Origin: Lucifuga dentata
Taxonomy: Eukaryota > Chordata > Actinopteri > Ophidiiformes > Bythitidae
Length of the DNA stretch: 64,000 bases
NCBI GenBank assembly: GCA_014773175.1
Contig: VXCM01000456.1
Location: 62,001 to 126,000 of the forward strand
Direction of reading: 5' to 3'
The position numbers were made by a program, and so were the translations under genes. The notes under the pieces are model-generated. The model was not told where the DNA came from. It saw nothing but the letters and a program-made list of their open reading frames with translations, and searched no databases. Shown here one piece after another: positions 1-12,869 of the stretch (position 1 is the first letter of the stretch; every line of letters starts with the position of its first letter).

Positions 1-3000
1 TCTGTGTGTACATCTGTGGACCACAGAGACCGTGGCACTCCAGTGGGCCTGTATATTAGCACTCACCAGCTGTTCTTTCTTATATGCCAACTCCTCCTTT
101 GTTTGCTGACAGGCTCATGGCAGCTGCGTGTGGGATGGGGAATGGCACCTGTCAGAATTATACATGGGGCCTCAACAGCTCCACAAACAGCCTCACAACA
201 GATGGAGCATGCAAGAATATGCGGCTTGTGTGTATCAGTTCTCTTATTTTGGAATTTATTGTGCCTGTGCAGCAGAGACACATGGCACATTGATGGGGAA
301 AGAGCACATCCTCAGTGGGACAGAAAGTTGTCTTGGATATTTATTGATCTGTTTTAATATATGGACAATGCTGCATAAACTAATACTCCAGACAGAAGCC
401 TCTTTCTTTTCTGCCTGTTCATCCTGATGCTTTAAAAGTTTGTAAAATAGCCTTAAAACAAGTAAGAGAAATATATTTTTCTACAATGAAATGACTGAGT
501 GAAGGAGGTTAGACTTCAGACATTTGATTTGGGAATAAGGTGGCATGTCTGGTGGATGGTTGTGTTCACACTTGTCTTGAACTGAACCTGAGTTTAACTC
601 TTGTGTCATACCAAGATTTTCTCTTGCTGTCAAGACCTATCCATAGTGAAACTTGAATTTTTTAGTTCAAGTTTTTAGATTTTACTGAACTTTTTCCTCA
701 GCTTTACTCATATAGTTTACTTTAGGCAGGACATACAGCAAAGGGTCCCACAAACAAATTTTAAGCCACCACAGATGAAAGTTAACAGTTGTGAGAGAGC
801 CGTGATGAAAAGTTGGTCCTCGATTAAGACACGTCCGACAGCAAAGTTAGCTCTCTTAGCATGCGACACAATTCTTCATGACTTTTCTGCATGCTTTTCT
901 GTCTGCATTTGTCCCACTTGTGGTAATGCCACATTAACCAGGGATTCATTGCACATGCATCAAATCTGACATCGTTTAAAGTGAATTGCAAGTTTGCTTG
1001 AGTTTGCTGCTGAGGAAACACAATTCTGATTTAGACAGTTTATTCATGTTCTTCCCTCTTAATGAAAGACAAAATTTTCCTCTATACTTTTTGACACTGG
1101 TTTCAATTCAGTGCATTATTGAATAATTGAACTTAAATTTTATGTGCAGCAGAAGGGAAAAAGTTTCTTCAGTCAAATAGCTGCAATGTAATTTTTGAAA
1201 CTCAAATGATAGAAAGTACATACTTTATACTTTCCCCAACACTCTGCAAGCCACATCAGCTGATCATAACTCAGCATAGGTACATCAGGTAAATATGCTG
1301 TGTCTGCGATAAATTAATAACACACAACCACAATTTAATAAAATGGGATGTGATTGATTGAGTCTACACAACACGTTTTTAAATTATTTCACCTGCTTGC
1401 CATAAATAAATAGTTGAACTTTCTCCATTATTTTGATTCATTTTGTTTAATTAGCTTGTTGAATAAATACATAATTAAATCAGGCATTTGATGAGACATA
1501 ATTTTTTAATCAAGAATAACTAGAGGTAAAAGCTCAGGGGAGCAGTTATTAAGGCATTTCCTGCTGATAAGGCTGGTGATATAAAGTGTTGCTGTCACTA
1601 CCAAACATTCACAAGGATAATCAGTGCTTCTGTCTGTAAGTTTTGTCGTCTGAAGGATGTTATGGGCTTTTAACAGGTAGAACAACATATTTCATAAAGC
1701 TTTTTAATGAGAAATGTTTTATGTATAGCATTTTCTCATGAAATATGTGCAACTTGGGCATACTCTATATAGTTTGTGCACACAGTAATATGTAGGCCAT
1801 GCAGGTTGACGCTATAATTTCCACAAAATGCTCCATAAACTTGTTATAGCTGTAACATGTTTATTTTTAATCCCAGAGTTTCAAAGAATGTCTAATTTCA
1901 ATTCTAATTGCTATGACAACCAAGCTTCATTAAAGTTGTAATTACTGTTCTGTGACATTAATATCTCTTTATCTTGAAAATAAGTGGTACCACAAGAAAC
2001 ATGTTTGCAGCTGTAAAGGAGCAGCAGTGAGAATAACAGGTAAACAAACACTAATATCTCGCCTATTAATGAATTCCTTTTTCAGTATTGAAAAGGTTAT
2101 GTGTGTTTATACTGTATTCTCTTGCTCTTCCCCTGCATCTTTGCTCAATTAAAGTATCTACACATTTGGACTTCTTTGAGTTTTTGCTGAAAAATATGCT
2201 TCCAATGGAACATTTATCAAGACATCTCAATAGATATTTGCTCCTCATGTTTTAAGCAGCCTTTGTGTGAATGATCCAGAGACACTACATTGTGGGTAAA
2301 CCTTATTACAACACCGTTTTTCCATTACCAAGCCTCTGAACTGGATTTGTCGACTGTGAATGAAAGAGAAATATTAACGCCCTCATGAATAGATCTGCCG
2401 CTATTTTAACTGACTGCTAGACAGCTAAAAGATATATTTTGCATAAAGAATGAGCAGGGAATGAAGAAAATGCTGCAAATGATGACTGTACTGAAATTGT
2501 CTGCAATAATGAGTGTGTTGAGGGTTTTTTTGTATCATTTGTTGTCAGTCCTCAGACTGAGGCACTATTCACTGATATCATCATTTCATTCAACCTGTCT
2601 ATTCATATTCAGAAAAGCCAGGAGGCGAAAAGAGCAGGGAACACGTGTATGAAGTAGAATAAGCAGGTGCGCCATTGTTTGCAAGACGCAAATTCTTTCC
2701 ATGTGTATTCTCTGTGAAATTACTTCGATATCAGACTGTAATGAGAAAGATAGGCAATGCAATGAAGACCAACATCCAGGTACTGTTGGTGTGTCTGAGT
2801 TAATATGAGAATATTAGTGCTTTGATAAGCTTAGAAACAAACTCTTGCTTGATATGAGCATGTGCTGGAGGAGCCCTGGATAAGATGAAATGGCGAGTGC
2901 AACGCCTCCGTGGAAAAATCCTTTGATGATTCACCTCGCAGATGCCTGCTCCTCTCCACCCTGACAAAGCAGATATGAGCAGATATGAGCAGCTAATGAA

Positions 3001-4869
3001 AACGAATAGCAGGGTCCACTCGACTCGACTCGACTGCCAAAGCTGCTCTCATCAATACATCTAATAAAGGAGTCGCACCTCCTAGTGGGCCATAACGGTC
3101 CTTTGATATAAGGAATAATCGGCAAGTTTTTACTGTACCACTTTTTTCAGAAAAGGTGAAGCAGTTCATCTTGTCCACAGCAGCATGATGAGTCATATGG
3201 GAATGGAATAAAGCATGTCAATACCAAATAGAAAGGCAGATGAAACATAGAGCCTGATAGCCACATAATTCCACAATTTTATCACTGAAACGTCAAAGTT
3301 AAAAGTTTACCCCAAATGCCAAACATTTTAATCAGGTCATTCTGCCCTTCCAAGTGCTGAACATTTGCTTGAGTCCATTGGAGAGTTTTAATCTGAGAGT
3401 CTGCCAGCAGAGAAGCCCTCTACACAGATCTTACTTAGGCTGAAACAAAAGCGTGACATTTTTCTCATGATACTATCTCTTACCATGGTATAAATTAGCC
3501 ACAATCATTATTTTACATGCTTTGGTATGGAAGCCCAATCTAAATGCAAATAGAGATTTATTTGCTGATTTTGCTGTCCTCCTGCCCTTGGGCATTATAA
3601 AGTGAACTTACTGGTTAAAGGTTGTTACCAGACTTAAAGAACAAGATTATGCTGATCCAAAAATGCCGTAAAATGCATTTCAGTGCCCACAGAGATAAGC
3701 AGAGACCTACAGTGCCTGTCGTTCTGCCAAAACAGAAGCAGGTATAGACTTCATGTACAGTAAATGATCATGGAATGTTCTTATATCGTGATCACCGGTG
3801 TAATAAGAAATTACAGCAAAACTGGTGTGATGGACCAACTTGTGATGTTTTTCTCTTGTTTATATATGTCATTGCCGGTGTTTAGCGCATTGCTTGACAA
3901 ACCTGTTGGCACAGTTTCACAACAGGCGTCAAAGTGTGCAGGGTCATCTGATATGGTTGGAAACCCCCTTTCCAATGGTTTAATTGGGAGGGCTGTCTCC
4001 AACCAAATCTAACTGTCCGAAACTGATAATTTGATAGTCACAGCCATCTTCATCAGCTATCTGCTGTCAGTGTTTGTGCTACTATCCTGTGCTATGCCAT
4101 GAATACTGTTATCCCTCCACAGGAAGCAATTCTCCCACCTTTGAGTATGGGTAACTGAAGATTCTAGACAGGCATAAACACATTTTCCAGGGTGGTAGGA
4201 CATGACAGTGTGCAAGCATACTGAGGTCTTTATTCTTTATTCTTTTTGCAGAACATGTTCACACTATTATTTCATTATAATATCTTTTAAAGTAAATCCA
4301 AGCACACACTTATAGCCCTGTTGCAGTATGCCATTAAGCAGATACCATTATCCAAATCGTTTTTCTGCATGTAGGACACAATTCTGTCAAATAATTTAGA
4401 GTGACAAGGCTCCAGCTGGAAACAAACCCTTAACCCGAGCAGCATCTTGTGCCCATTAGGACACACAGGAGCTCATTACTTTAAACTCTGACACAATTGT
4501 CAAACTGTCTAAAAACAACAACAGCATTTTTTCTGACCAAACTTTCAGTGATCAGGTAACCATGGGATTAGGTGACAGAGAGGTAAATGACACATCATTA
4601 TTCCTGTATGCGACAGAGGACATGACCTGTAGAAAAGGACCTTGTTTTCTACTTTATTTATATAATACACATTTCTTATAATAGGAGATTGGAGATTAAA
4701 TATGTCCCTGATTTACAAAATGCCATTTTTCCTCAGTCAAACAAACTATACGCAGTTCATTCACATTACCTAAGCTCTTTTGTTAAAAGCATCACCATAT
4801 ACCTACTTTGAAACCATAAAATAAAATCAATAAAAGGTATGACCTCATTACAAAGTAGAAGGACACGCA
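1..4869. other. Intergenic, no gene recognised
   Basis: AT-rich sequence 3' of pdzrn4. Short ORFs in all frames lack splice context, domains or coding bias. A CGACT micro-tandem occurs near 3019-3034. Otherwise I see nothing. Confidence 0.6.
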
Positions 4870-5240
4870 TTATAGTGCATACATCCGCCAAGGCCTAACA
4901 AGCCCAAAGAGAAACGACTTCCATAATAACAGGACTGAATTGGTTTTTTTTTTCCCCCTCAAGAAACATTAGTTTTTAAAGTTTATACCCATATATTTAA
5001 GTCAGCCAGATCCAGATACTTTCAAAGAAACTGAAAAATACAAAACATACTGTATTTTTAAAAATTAGAAATTAAGAAATTCCTGCATCTGCCCATGGAT
5101 CAGCACCAAATTAATGGGTTCTTCACTGGTTCTTCTCATGTGCTGCCCTTCCACTAAGTTTTGGCAAAATATATTCATAACTTTTTTGAGTAATGCAGCT
5201 AATAGACAGACAGACAGACAGATAGACAGGGTGAAAATAG
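4870..5240 (-). mobile_element. Short non-autonomous element, family C copy 1
   Basis: On the minus strand the unit runs from a TTAGCTGCATTACTC motif preceded by a (CTGT)n tract to a CTTGGCGGATGTATGCACT end. Four other copies in the window share the AGCAGGATTACTC start, the GATGAAACTTGGTG core or the GATCTGGATC tail. This is a common type of dispersed fish repeat. No coding capacity. Confidence 0.7.
5205..5229. repeat. (ACAG)n / (CTGT)n microsatellite at the end of family C copy 1
   Basis: Consecutive gacagacagacagatagacag units. The same kind of tract marks the end of other copies of this family. Confidence 0.85.
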
Positions 5241-5562
5241 AACCTCCTTTACAGATGTAAGTAGCTAAAGTCAACAATCAGTAGCAGGTCTTTGGGACAA
5301 AAGAATGAGTTAGATTTAAAACCTTGTTGAGGTCAACAGAAAGTTTATAGGGAGAACTTTGCTGTGCTAGAGTATATATGGGCATTAATATTTCTGCCTA
5401 GCAAGATGAAAGAGCAACCTCTTTCTGCAGGTGCTTTCCTGAAAATTTGTCTCCATCCAGGGGACTTAAAAAAGCTGCTTTGGGGAGTTTGCTGAAGACA
5501 GAAGACTTTGGGTAAGTGTTGCACCTGGATGAAAGAAACAGATGACTTGTTCATGAGATGAA

Positions 5563-5565
5563 CTG

Positions 5566-5596
<31 letters not shown>

Positions 5597-5631
5597 CATG
5601 CGTGCGAACAGGGTGGAGTAGGACTTTNCTG

Positions 5632-5662
<31 letters not shown>

Positions 5663-5693
5663 CATGCGTGCGAACAGGGTGGAGTAGGACTTT
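5563..5693. repeat. Exact 65-bp direct duplication around a single N (assembly artefact)
   Basis: 5563-5627 and 5629-5693 are identical, each containing a TG microsatellite and the CATGCGTGCGAACAGGGTGG sequence, and are separated by the N at 5628. This is best explained as two contig ends that were not merged. Any ORF spanning it is spurious. Confidence 0.9.
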
Positions 5694-5699
5694 CAGGCT

Positions 5700-7320
5700 A
5701 GATTCCAATTTGTTTAAAAAAAAACATTCAGTCAAAGACAAATATGCCATCATTTGACCATATGTACTGTACATGTTTAAGTAAAAAAAAGAAAAATGTT
5801 TGTCTGTTTTTGGTTAAAGCATTTGTCATGACCCATTCAGTTAATTACTTTTCTAATCAATATAAAGCTTTAACCCTGTGTGACCTCCATGTTGTTGTGA
5901 TTCCATTTAGGTCGAACTCCTGGGAATATAAACTTACCTAAGGAATGGGGTAATTACTCTTCTCAATGTAGAGAAAATCAATTTACTCAATCTACATTAA
6001 TTAATCTACAACAAAGGAAAAAGACGAGATATTCTGCAATTATTTCAATCTATCTGTTGAAGAAAGATTTGCAAATCTAACGCTACAGTCATCACTACCA
6101 CCTTTTGATTAAAATTTCTGTTGCTCATCTCAGTTTTCATGAAACTGACAGGAAGCCGCAGGACAAATAGGCATTGATTCCAATAATTCAATCTCAGCAG
6201 AGCTTTTGACTTTGAGAGCTCAGGTAAAATATCAGGTCAATAGTTTGGAACATTTGTTGTAGAGAACTCCCACCAGGAATAATTATTTTGAATGCAGCTG
6301 CAAATCTACAGGTGGAAGTTAATTATTAAAGTCTGAGCAGCATCAAACCTTGAATAACCTTTCTGTTTTCATGTCTGCAGTATAAATCGCTTATATCACT
6401 TTGGATTATGATTAGTATTATTATTCATATTTATTCAGACCAGAAGTCCTCAAATTTTTTTATACTAAGTACCACCTCTGAGCAAACTCCAAAACATCTA
6501 CGTACCAGCTCACCAACAAGGGGTCAAATCTAAGGAAAATCACAGAAAGACCTTGTGTGCTGTGCTGAAATTGAAAAATTCACAGTATGAATGACAGATG
6601 TTACGGACAATCGCATGGTGTGCAGATGGGATAAGTTGAGCTGTTCAATTCTTAAGAGAATATTAATTTAAGAAATTATTTACCTTTGAATAATTTGTCA
6701 CAATAATAGTTTTCGATTACCTGCAGACATTTTCCAGAGGCATCTGACATACCAGAAGGGGGTGCTTCAAATACCACCTGTGCTAAATGTACCACAGTTT
6801 GGGAACCACTGATTCAGATCATTTACATTATGGATTGGGTATATTGTGCATTAACAGTCCCTTAATATTATCATTTTACAAAGTGATATTTTGATGCTCT
6901 GTAACTTTGTTATCATTCTAAACAAGGTTTCAGTCATTTGAGAAAACTGACATCTGCCCACAGCACATAATAGCATGACACAAAATTATATTTTAACAAT
7001 ACTGAATCTTCACATTTCCTGATATATAACATTCATTATAAAATATCAATGCTTTTGAGACAAAAGGATATCTTGTGATTTTTGAATGAAGTTAAAAAAA
7101 ACTAAAAACAGTATTAAAAACTGTAAATATCAGGTGTAAGGTCAATTTAATTCCACTACCTGCTTGCTATGGTTAAGAAATAGTATATATAATCACATTT
7201 AAATACCTAATTGTTATATTATTATATTAATATTATATAGTATTTTACCGCTGTATGGGAATTTACTCAGCACCAGATTCAGGTTTATTATAATTTTTCC
7301 CCAATATAAAACAACGATGA
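5700..7320. other. Intergenic, no gene recognised
   Basis: AT-rich, with scattered short ORFs only. No repeat family was recognised with confidence. Confidence 0.55.
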
Positions 7321-7324
7321 AGGT

Positions 7325-7970
7325 TTAAAAGACCATACCAACCATTTTGCATGTTGAGCCTAATATATTCAGTTTTCATATACATAAGGTTACTGACAAC
7401 CATTTCCGAAAGGATAAAACCATATTTCAGCTTTCCTGATATTTTGCAAAATCGCTTAATCTTTCAAAATCAAATATTCAAGTGATACACCCACCTTAAA
7501 AATTGATGTATCACCTGCTAATAGTTATGCAGCCTTATGAAGTTTGCAATTTTTCAATAAATGCAGGTCTTCTTTTGAGAATATGTTCCCTGGTGGAGAC
7601 ATATATTCACGCTGCGCTTTTTATTGCGCTTAAATGCTAAAATTATGTAACTTCTCAAAAAACCTGAATAATGTGTTGTTCGCAATGATGATTACCTGTC
7701 CCAAGAACGTTTCAAGCGTCAACAAGTTGATTTTAATAATGTACCAGAATGAACTGAAACCAATGGCAGTCTGGAAGGTAGGAAANACAAGTTGATTTTA
7801 ATAATGTACCAGAATGAACTGAAACCAATGGCAGTCTGGAAGGTAGGAAAAAAAATGTTTTAACTCACCGTTCCAGTAGTATGCTTTGGAAAATGATTGT
7901 CAGTAATGTTACAGTATGAAAATTGAATATATTAGGCTCAAACATGCAAAATGGTGGTATGATCCTTTAA
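7325..7970. mobile_element. Foldback MITE-like element, family A copy 1 (TTAA-flanked)
   Basis: Imperfect terminal inverted repeats of about 55 bp lie at 7325-7380 and 7915-7970. They share CCATTTTGCATGTT-GAGCC and AATATATTCA-TTTTCAT cores. Both ends abut TTAA, the target duplication typical of the piggyBac superfamily. Internal landmarks are ATGTTCCCTG-TGGAGACATA and GGAATGAACTGAAACC-like sequence (here AGAATGAACTGAAACC). There is no ORF for a transposase, so the element is non-autonomous. An artefactual 64-bp duplication around the N at 7786 inflates its length. Confidence 0.8.
7722..7850. repeat. Exact 64-bp direct duplication around a single N (assembly artefact)
   Basis: 7722-7785 equals 7787-7850, with N at 7786, inside the foldback element. 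Other copies of the element contain this stretch once, which supports an assembly origin. Confidence 0.92.
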
Positions 7971-8040
7971 GAACATTTCAAAATTTAAATAACCAACATT
8001 TCTATCACTATATAAATCTTTGGCAAGGTCCCATTTTGAA

Positions 8041-8660
8041 TTCTCAGCTCAGTCTGGTGTTCATTAAAATATACAGAAAAAATTGAGAAGGTTCAGAGGA
8101 GAGCAACTAAACTGATTACGGATATTAAAGACCTGCCATATGAAGAGAGATTAAGAAAACTGCATTTACTAACTTTAGTACTGTATACAGGTAAAATAAA
8201 GGAGACATGATAGAGGTTTATAAACTAAAGCAAGGGTTGTATGATGTCACTGTCGAGCCGATTATATATTTACGGAACAGCAGCTACAATTTAAGAAGGA
8301 ACTCTTTAAAATTGTATCCTCAACAGTGTCATTCTGAGAAGAGAAAGACATTCTTTACTCTTTGCATTGTAAAGGCATGGAATGATCTTCCAGATGATGT
8401 AGTGCAGGCCCTACAATTAACTCATTTAAAAAGATGTTGGATAAATTCTGGTCAACGAAGGATATTTTATATAATTATAAAGCAAGTTGTAGTTATTTAT
8501 GGATTATTGCTGATATTGATATTGTTGCTTTTTTTTTTTTTTTTTTTTTTTTAAATTGTAATTTGTTTTGCTGTATATTGTTTTATGTTGGTTGAGTCTG
8601 GTGTAGAGAATTGTATCCTATACCAGAAAATTTTCAATAAATTTCAATAAAAAAAATTAA
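8041..8660 (+). mobile_element. 5'-truncated LINE, C-terminal end of the reverse-transcriptase ORF and 3' tail
   Basis: Conceptual translation in shifting frames gives EKVQRRATKLITDIKDLPYE, ERLRKLHLLTL, GDMIEVYKLKQGLYDV and TFFTLCIVKAWNDLPDDVVQ. These match the region after the reverse transcriptase in CR1/L2/Rex-like non-LTR elements. At least one frameshift and stop codons occur around 8190-8212. A long T run at 8529-8552 lies inside, and the copy ends in a TTTCAATAAATTTCAATAAA tail. It is a dead, 5'-truncated copy. The exact clade is not resolved. Confidence 0.8.
8529..8552. repeat. Poly(T) run inside the LINE copy
   Basis: About 24 uninterrupted T residues near the 3' end of the LINE fragment. 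Confidence 0.9.
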
Positions 8661-11600
8661 TGCCTTTGGAGGAGGCACTAATTAAAAATGTGCCTTACCA
8701 AAACCAAAGACTGTCCAAATTATTTTCTGCTGTTGCTTATTTACATGTAGAAGTGTGAGTCTGCAGGAGGCCTCTGCCCTCTGAGTGGACACTAAGGATA
8801 ATCAGCCTGTTTTTGAAATGTACCCTATTAATGTAATACTTTTCTGTTAATTAGTTTTTGCTCATGAAACTTGACCTGTCTGGCAAATATTTTATGATTA
8901 TGAGTGTTTAGGGTGATCATTAAGCTAGCACATGGGAAGCATTTGCTGAATTTTTCAGATGTCAGATCAGAGTCTGGGAATAAGACTATAAGACAATAGA
9001 TCCCTTGTTTTGAGTAGCAGAGAGGATGAAAATAAAATGTAATGCTTTTGTCTTCTCCTTGGAAGTTACACTGCAGGATTTGCAAGTTTATAGTAATTCA
9101 ATTAGGTGTACTTTTTATCACCATGGATATTTAAAGTGTACTGATAAAGTGACTACTGCTAATGTGCTGTATGGTGTATTCTTTGTTTAGTGTCCATTAA
9201 GCTTCATTGTTGTATACATACTCTCTGCAGCTATTCAACCCAATAAGTGTTTATTATTCACCACATTCTTATTTCTACTGGAACACGTGAGGAAGAGCAA
9301 TACTGAGGGTACAAAAGACACAAAAATGTGCTAAATAACTCTGTGAGGAAAAGCAGCAGAAAGATAAAAGTTTAATGTGTTGCGCTTTCTCTTTCATGGC
9401 AGGCATGCTGTATACAGCAAGTATGTGCAGGAGAGAAAGAATTATGTTGCATTAAAGTGTTGCAGTTTTAGTGATCTTGTGACATCTGATTTGAGGATGA
9501 AGAACTTTACTAGTGCATTCCACTGTTACAGATAACCTAACTGGCTTTTATATACTGTAACTGTAATATGAAATGATATAAAAGTGTTTACATGTGCACA
9601 ATAATGTGATGATCGCTAATACTGTGAGTAATAATCACTGCTTGTCACATCAGAACAAGATCATTCTGGAGTTTAATGTTTCTATGTGGAGTTTACAGCC
9701 CAAACAGATGCAGGACAGCTGGACTGGAGACTAACCTGATGGATGGGTGATGTGTCCATGAGGTTTCTCTGCTTTCCACCCAGCAACCATAAATCCAAAC
9801 ACGTGGGTGAAATCACAGAGTCCATGGTGGAGGTAATAACAAATAAGGATTGAAGTGAGTGAGTATGTATACTGTAGGTTTGATAGGGCACCAGGCACAG
9901 TTATGATTTTTAGCTCTGTCTACCCTTAATTGTCTTCTCATGGACTTTAACTCCAGCAAGTTGACTTTTTAAAGATGAAATCTGCAACAGTTTTAATTAA
10001 CATATCAGAGATGGCAGAACTGAGAGAAAGATAAGAAAAATGCTTCTCAGGTTTGTTAGGTCCCATCTGGCTGGGTGACAATACTGTATGTGTCCTGTTA
10101 CTTTGTCAGTCAGGTAACAGGAAATCTAACTGCATGCCTACATTGAAGGAAGTCAATGACACAAAGGAGCCAAAAGTTACAAATTTAAGTTTTTTTTCCT
10201 GTGTAACAGCATCATCATTATTATGACGCTTACACTCATCTAGCAACTGCATGATATTCATTTCTTGCAACATTTGACTAAGCGCATAATCACATTAATA
10301 TAATCAGAGCAGTGTTTACAGGTATTAGCTTAATTGCATTATAATCAGGTTTAATATGCATGAAAAAGGGCCAATGACTTTACAGGGGTGAGAAATAAAT
10401 TTCCTCTCTGAAATAGATCTGCTGTCTGTCATATCAGAGAGACAAGGATTTCTATTCAACACACAATCTATTTCTATTCCTCATAGACACAGCGTTTGAT
10501 ATTTCTGTTCTTTGTTATTCACAGTATAACGGAGGGATGTGTGTGGGCAAAACTGGGCATGTAGGTATTTAGAGAAGGATTTCTCTTGTGGACACCAATA
10601 CCTGAATAATAATGAAAGAACCTGACAACTGAGATAAGAGGAGGTAGATTCCATAAACCGACTCTGTCACAACAGAGATTAAACGAATTGGTTTTTAAAG
10701 TAAAATACATTCAAGCTTTATAGTCATTGTGGCAGGATTGCTAAAGTCCCCAAAGGCAACATGGGTAGAATAGAGGTACAATTACAATTTGTGGATGTTC
10801 TCATTTACAGCAAAAGAGAGTGGACAGAGGTGTGTGCGTAGTCAAAAGAATCCAATTTTATGTGAAAAGAAACCGCAGCTCATCATTCCCTGTAATTCTA
10901 ACCTTAAAACGATGTGAAATATCATGATTATATCTCAGTTCTTTATATACGATTGTGTTCTTTCACTTGTCATCTGAGGCCTCATCAAAATGCAAGAGAA
11001 AGAAATATATCATCTATCTCACTCATTTCGTTTCAGCTGTATGTTTCCTGCATTTCACACATTTAGCCCACCAATGGAAAGAATGTTCCATCAGCTGAAA
11101 GAATATCAAAGAATATATAAAAGATAAAATAAAAAATAATATATACAATAAAGAATATCAGCTGAGTGATTGCTCTTAACTTGTGTGGAGCTCTATTACA
11201 GCTATTATCACTTTGAGTCAGGGAACTTTCACAACAGTGTGCTGTGGGAGATTAAATGGGGCACTGCTCTTTGTGGACAAGCCATATAAATGCCAGACCA
11301 TATAATTATGATTAGGAGGAAGCATTGCCCTGAAAGTTTAATTGAATTAGGAGTTTGGATAGTATGCTGAATGGATCTGGATGAATGTGTGATGATTTAG
11401 GCCTGTATCTTTTGCTGAAGAGTGCACATGCTGATTTTAATTTGATCAAACACTCAGGGTATTTAAGTAGAGTCCTGCTGTGTTGTTCTATTTCCATTTT
11501 CTTGCATTTACACATTTGCTAATGCAATTAAAGGAAAGCACAGTGACATGAAAGGTTGTTCAAAGTGGTAACATGAAGCCAAATAATGCTTTTATGACTT

Positions 11601-12029
11601 TCTGCTCCGTTGCTCAAAACGTTCTGCTCATTAGAAAGCTGAGGTGGAAAGACTGCAGGAGAAAGCTTTAAGAAATTATGTTGCCATGTTATAAAACATA
11701 ATAAGCGGGTGTGCCATCATTTCATAATGCATTACAAGCCCATCTAGGTTGACACTTGGAATATGAATATGTCAACATTTTTAATCTGAATTTGAATAGA
11801 GGCTCAGTTATGAGAGAGGGTCTCTGTCATCAATTAATGATAATTGACGACTTTTCACTATTATTGTCATGTGAATGATCATATGACTGAACAAGGATCT
11901 ATTGCAGGTTCTCAAACAATATTTATAAGCAAGAGGATCGGTTGTTTTCTTCTCATTACAATAAAAACAACACCTGCTCATGCTCATACACTGAATGTAA
12001 TTGATGCAGCTGATTTATTGTTACCTCTG
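8661..12029. other. Intergenic, no gene recognised
   Basis: Nothing beyond short chance ORFs. The region is AT-rich with several homeobox-like TAATTA words but no clear conserved unit that I can judge without comparison. Confidence 0.5.
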
Positions 12030-12350
12030 TCTGTTGGTTGATTTGTTGGTTTGTTTGTTGGTTTGCTAGCAGGATTAGCAGGATTTTGATGAAACTTGGT
12101 GAGGGGAGGGGGCATGGTCCAGGGAAGAACTAATTAATTTTGAGTGTGGATCTGGATCCAGGAATTTCTTTCAATGATTTCTTAACCAATGTCCGTGGAA
12201 AAAATTGGGGATAATTATTTCATGATAGACTATCAATAGACAAAATCTGATGCAGATCCAGATAAGGATCCACATGTAGCAATGTAAAGTATGCTTGGAC
12301 AGAAGGTACATTAAGGCTGGATTTACACTACAAGTCTTGATGGCTTGGTG
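12030..12350 (+). mobile_element. Short non-autonomous element, family C copy 2
   Basis: Starts with a (TTGTTGGT)n-like tract and TTTGCTAGCAGGATTAGCAG, then GATTTTGATGAAACTTGGTG, GATCTGGATCCAGGAATTTC and TGATAGACTATCAATAGACA. It ends in CTTGGTGGAGGAAT. It aligns by eye with the copy at about 45930-46210 in the same orientation. Confidence 0.75.
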
Positions 12351-12829
12351 GAGGAATGCCTATAATGAGAGCTGTGGTAAATGAAAATATAAACTTCCAA
12401 AAGCACAATTTCAGTTTAACATTTCCAAAGCACATGAATAATGAAGAAGTCTATATGCCTTGACGCCAGTGCCAACTATGAAAGAGAGACATGGAGTTAT
12501 GAGCTTTTCACCTGAAATCAGGAAAGTATAAACTGAGGTCAGCATGCAATTTCAGCCCACATCAAAAATCTGCCACCTGCTCAGGAGAATAATTAGATGA
12601 GAGGGATCATAAGAAAGGTTGCACCAACAGAATGGGTTTTACTGCCACAAAGCCATCAGTCAGTGCTGTAAGGTGTGTTGGTGAAACACAACATGTAGCA
12701 AGCAGAAGCAGATTTAGTCAAAGAAAATCAAATCAGAATTTGTCAATACTTAATGCAAAAATGCAAAGCATGACAAATCAGTTACAGAAATAATAGAATT
12801 CAGGAGAAGAGAAAGGTGGTGGTAAAGCT

Positions 12830-12864
12830 TTTTTTTTTTTTTTTTNTTTTTTTTTTTTTTTTTT
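12830..12864. repeat. Poly(T) run with a single-N gap
   Basis: T run interrupted by N at 12846. Probably an unresolved homopolymer of unknown true length. Confidence 0.85.
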
Positions 12865-12869
12865 AAGCT

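Noticed and set aside
1..427. Overlapping ORFs of 69-117 codons on both strands
   Set aside because: No splice sites in suitable places, no domain and no consistent frame. Likely chance ORFs.
5345..5774. ORFs with poly-His-Thr or Cys-Val repeats
   Set aside because: They are translations of the TG microsatellite and its artefactual duplicate.
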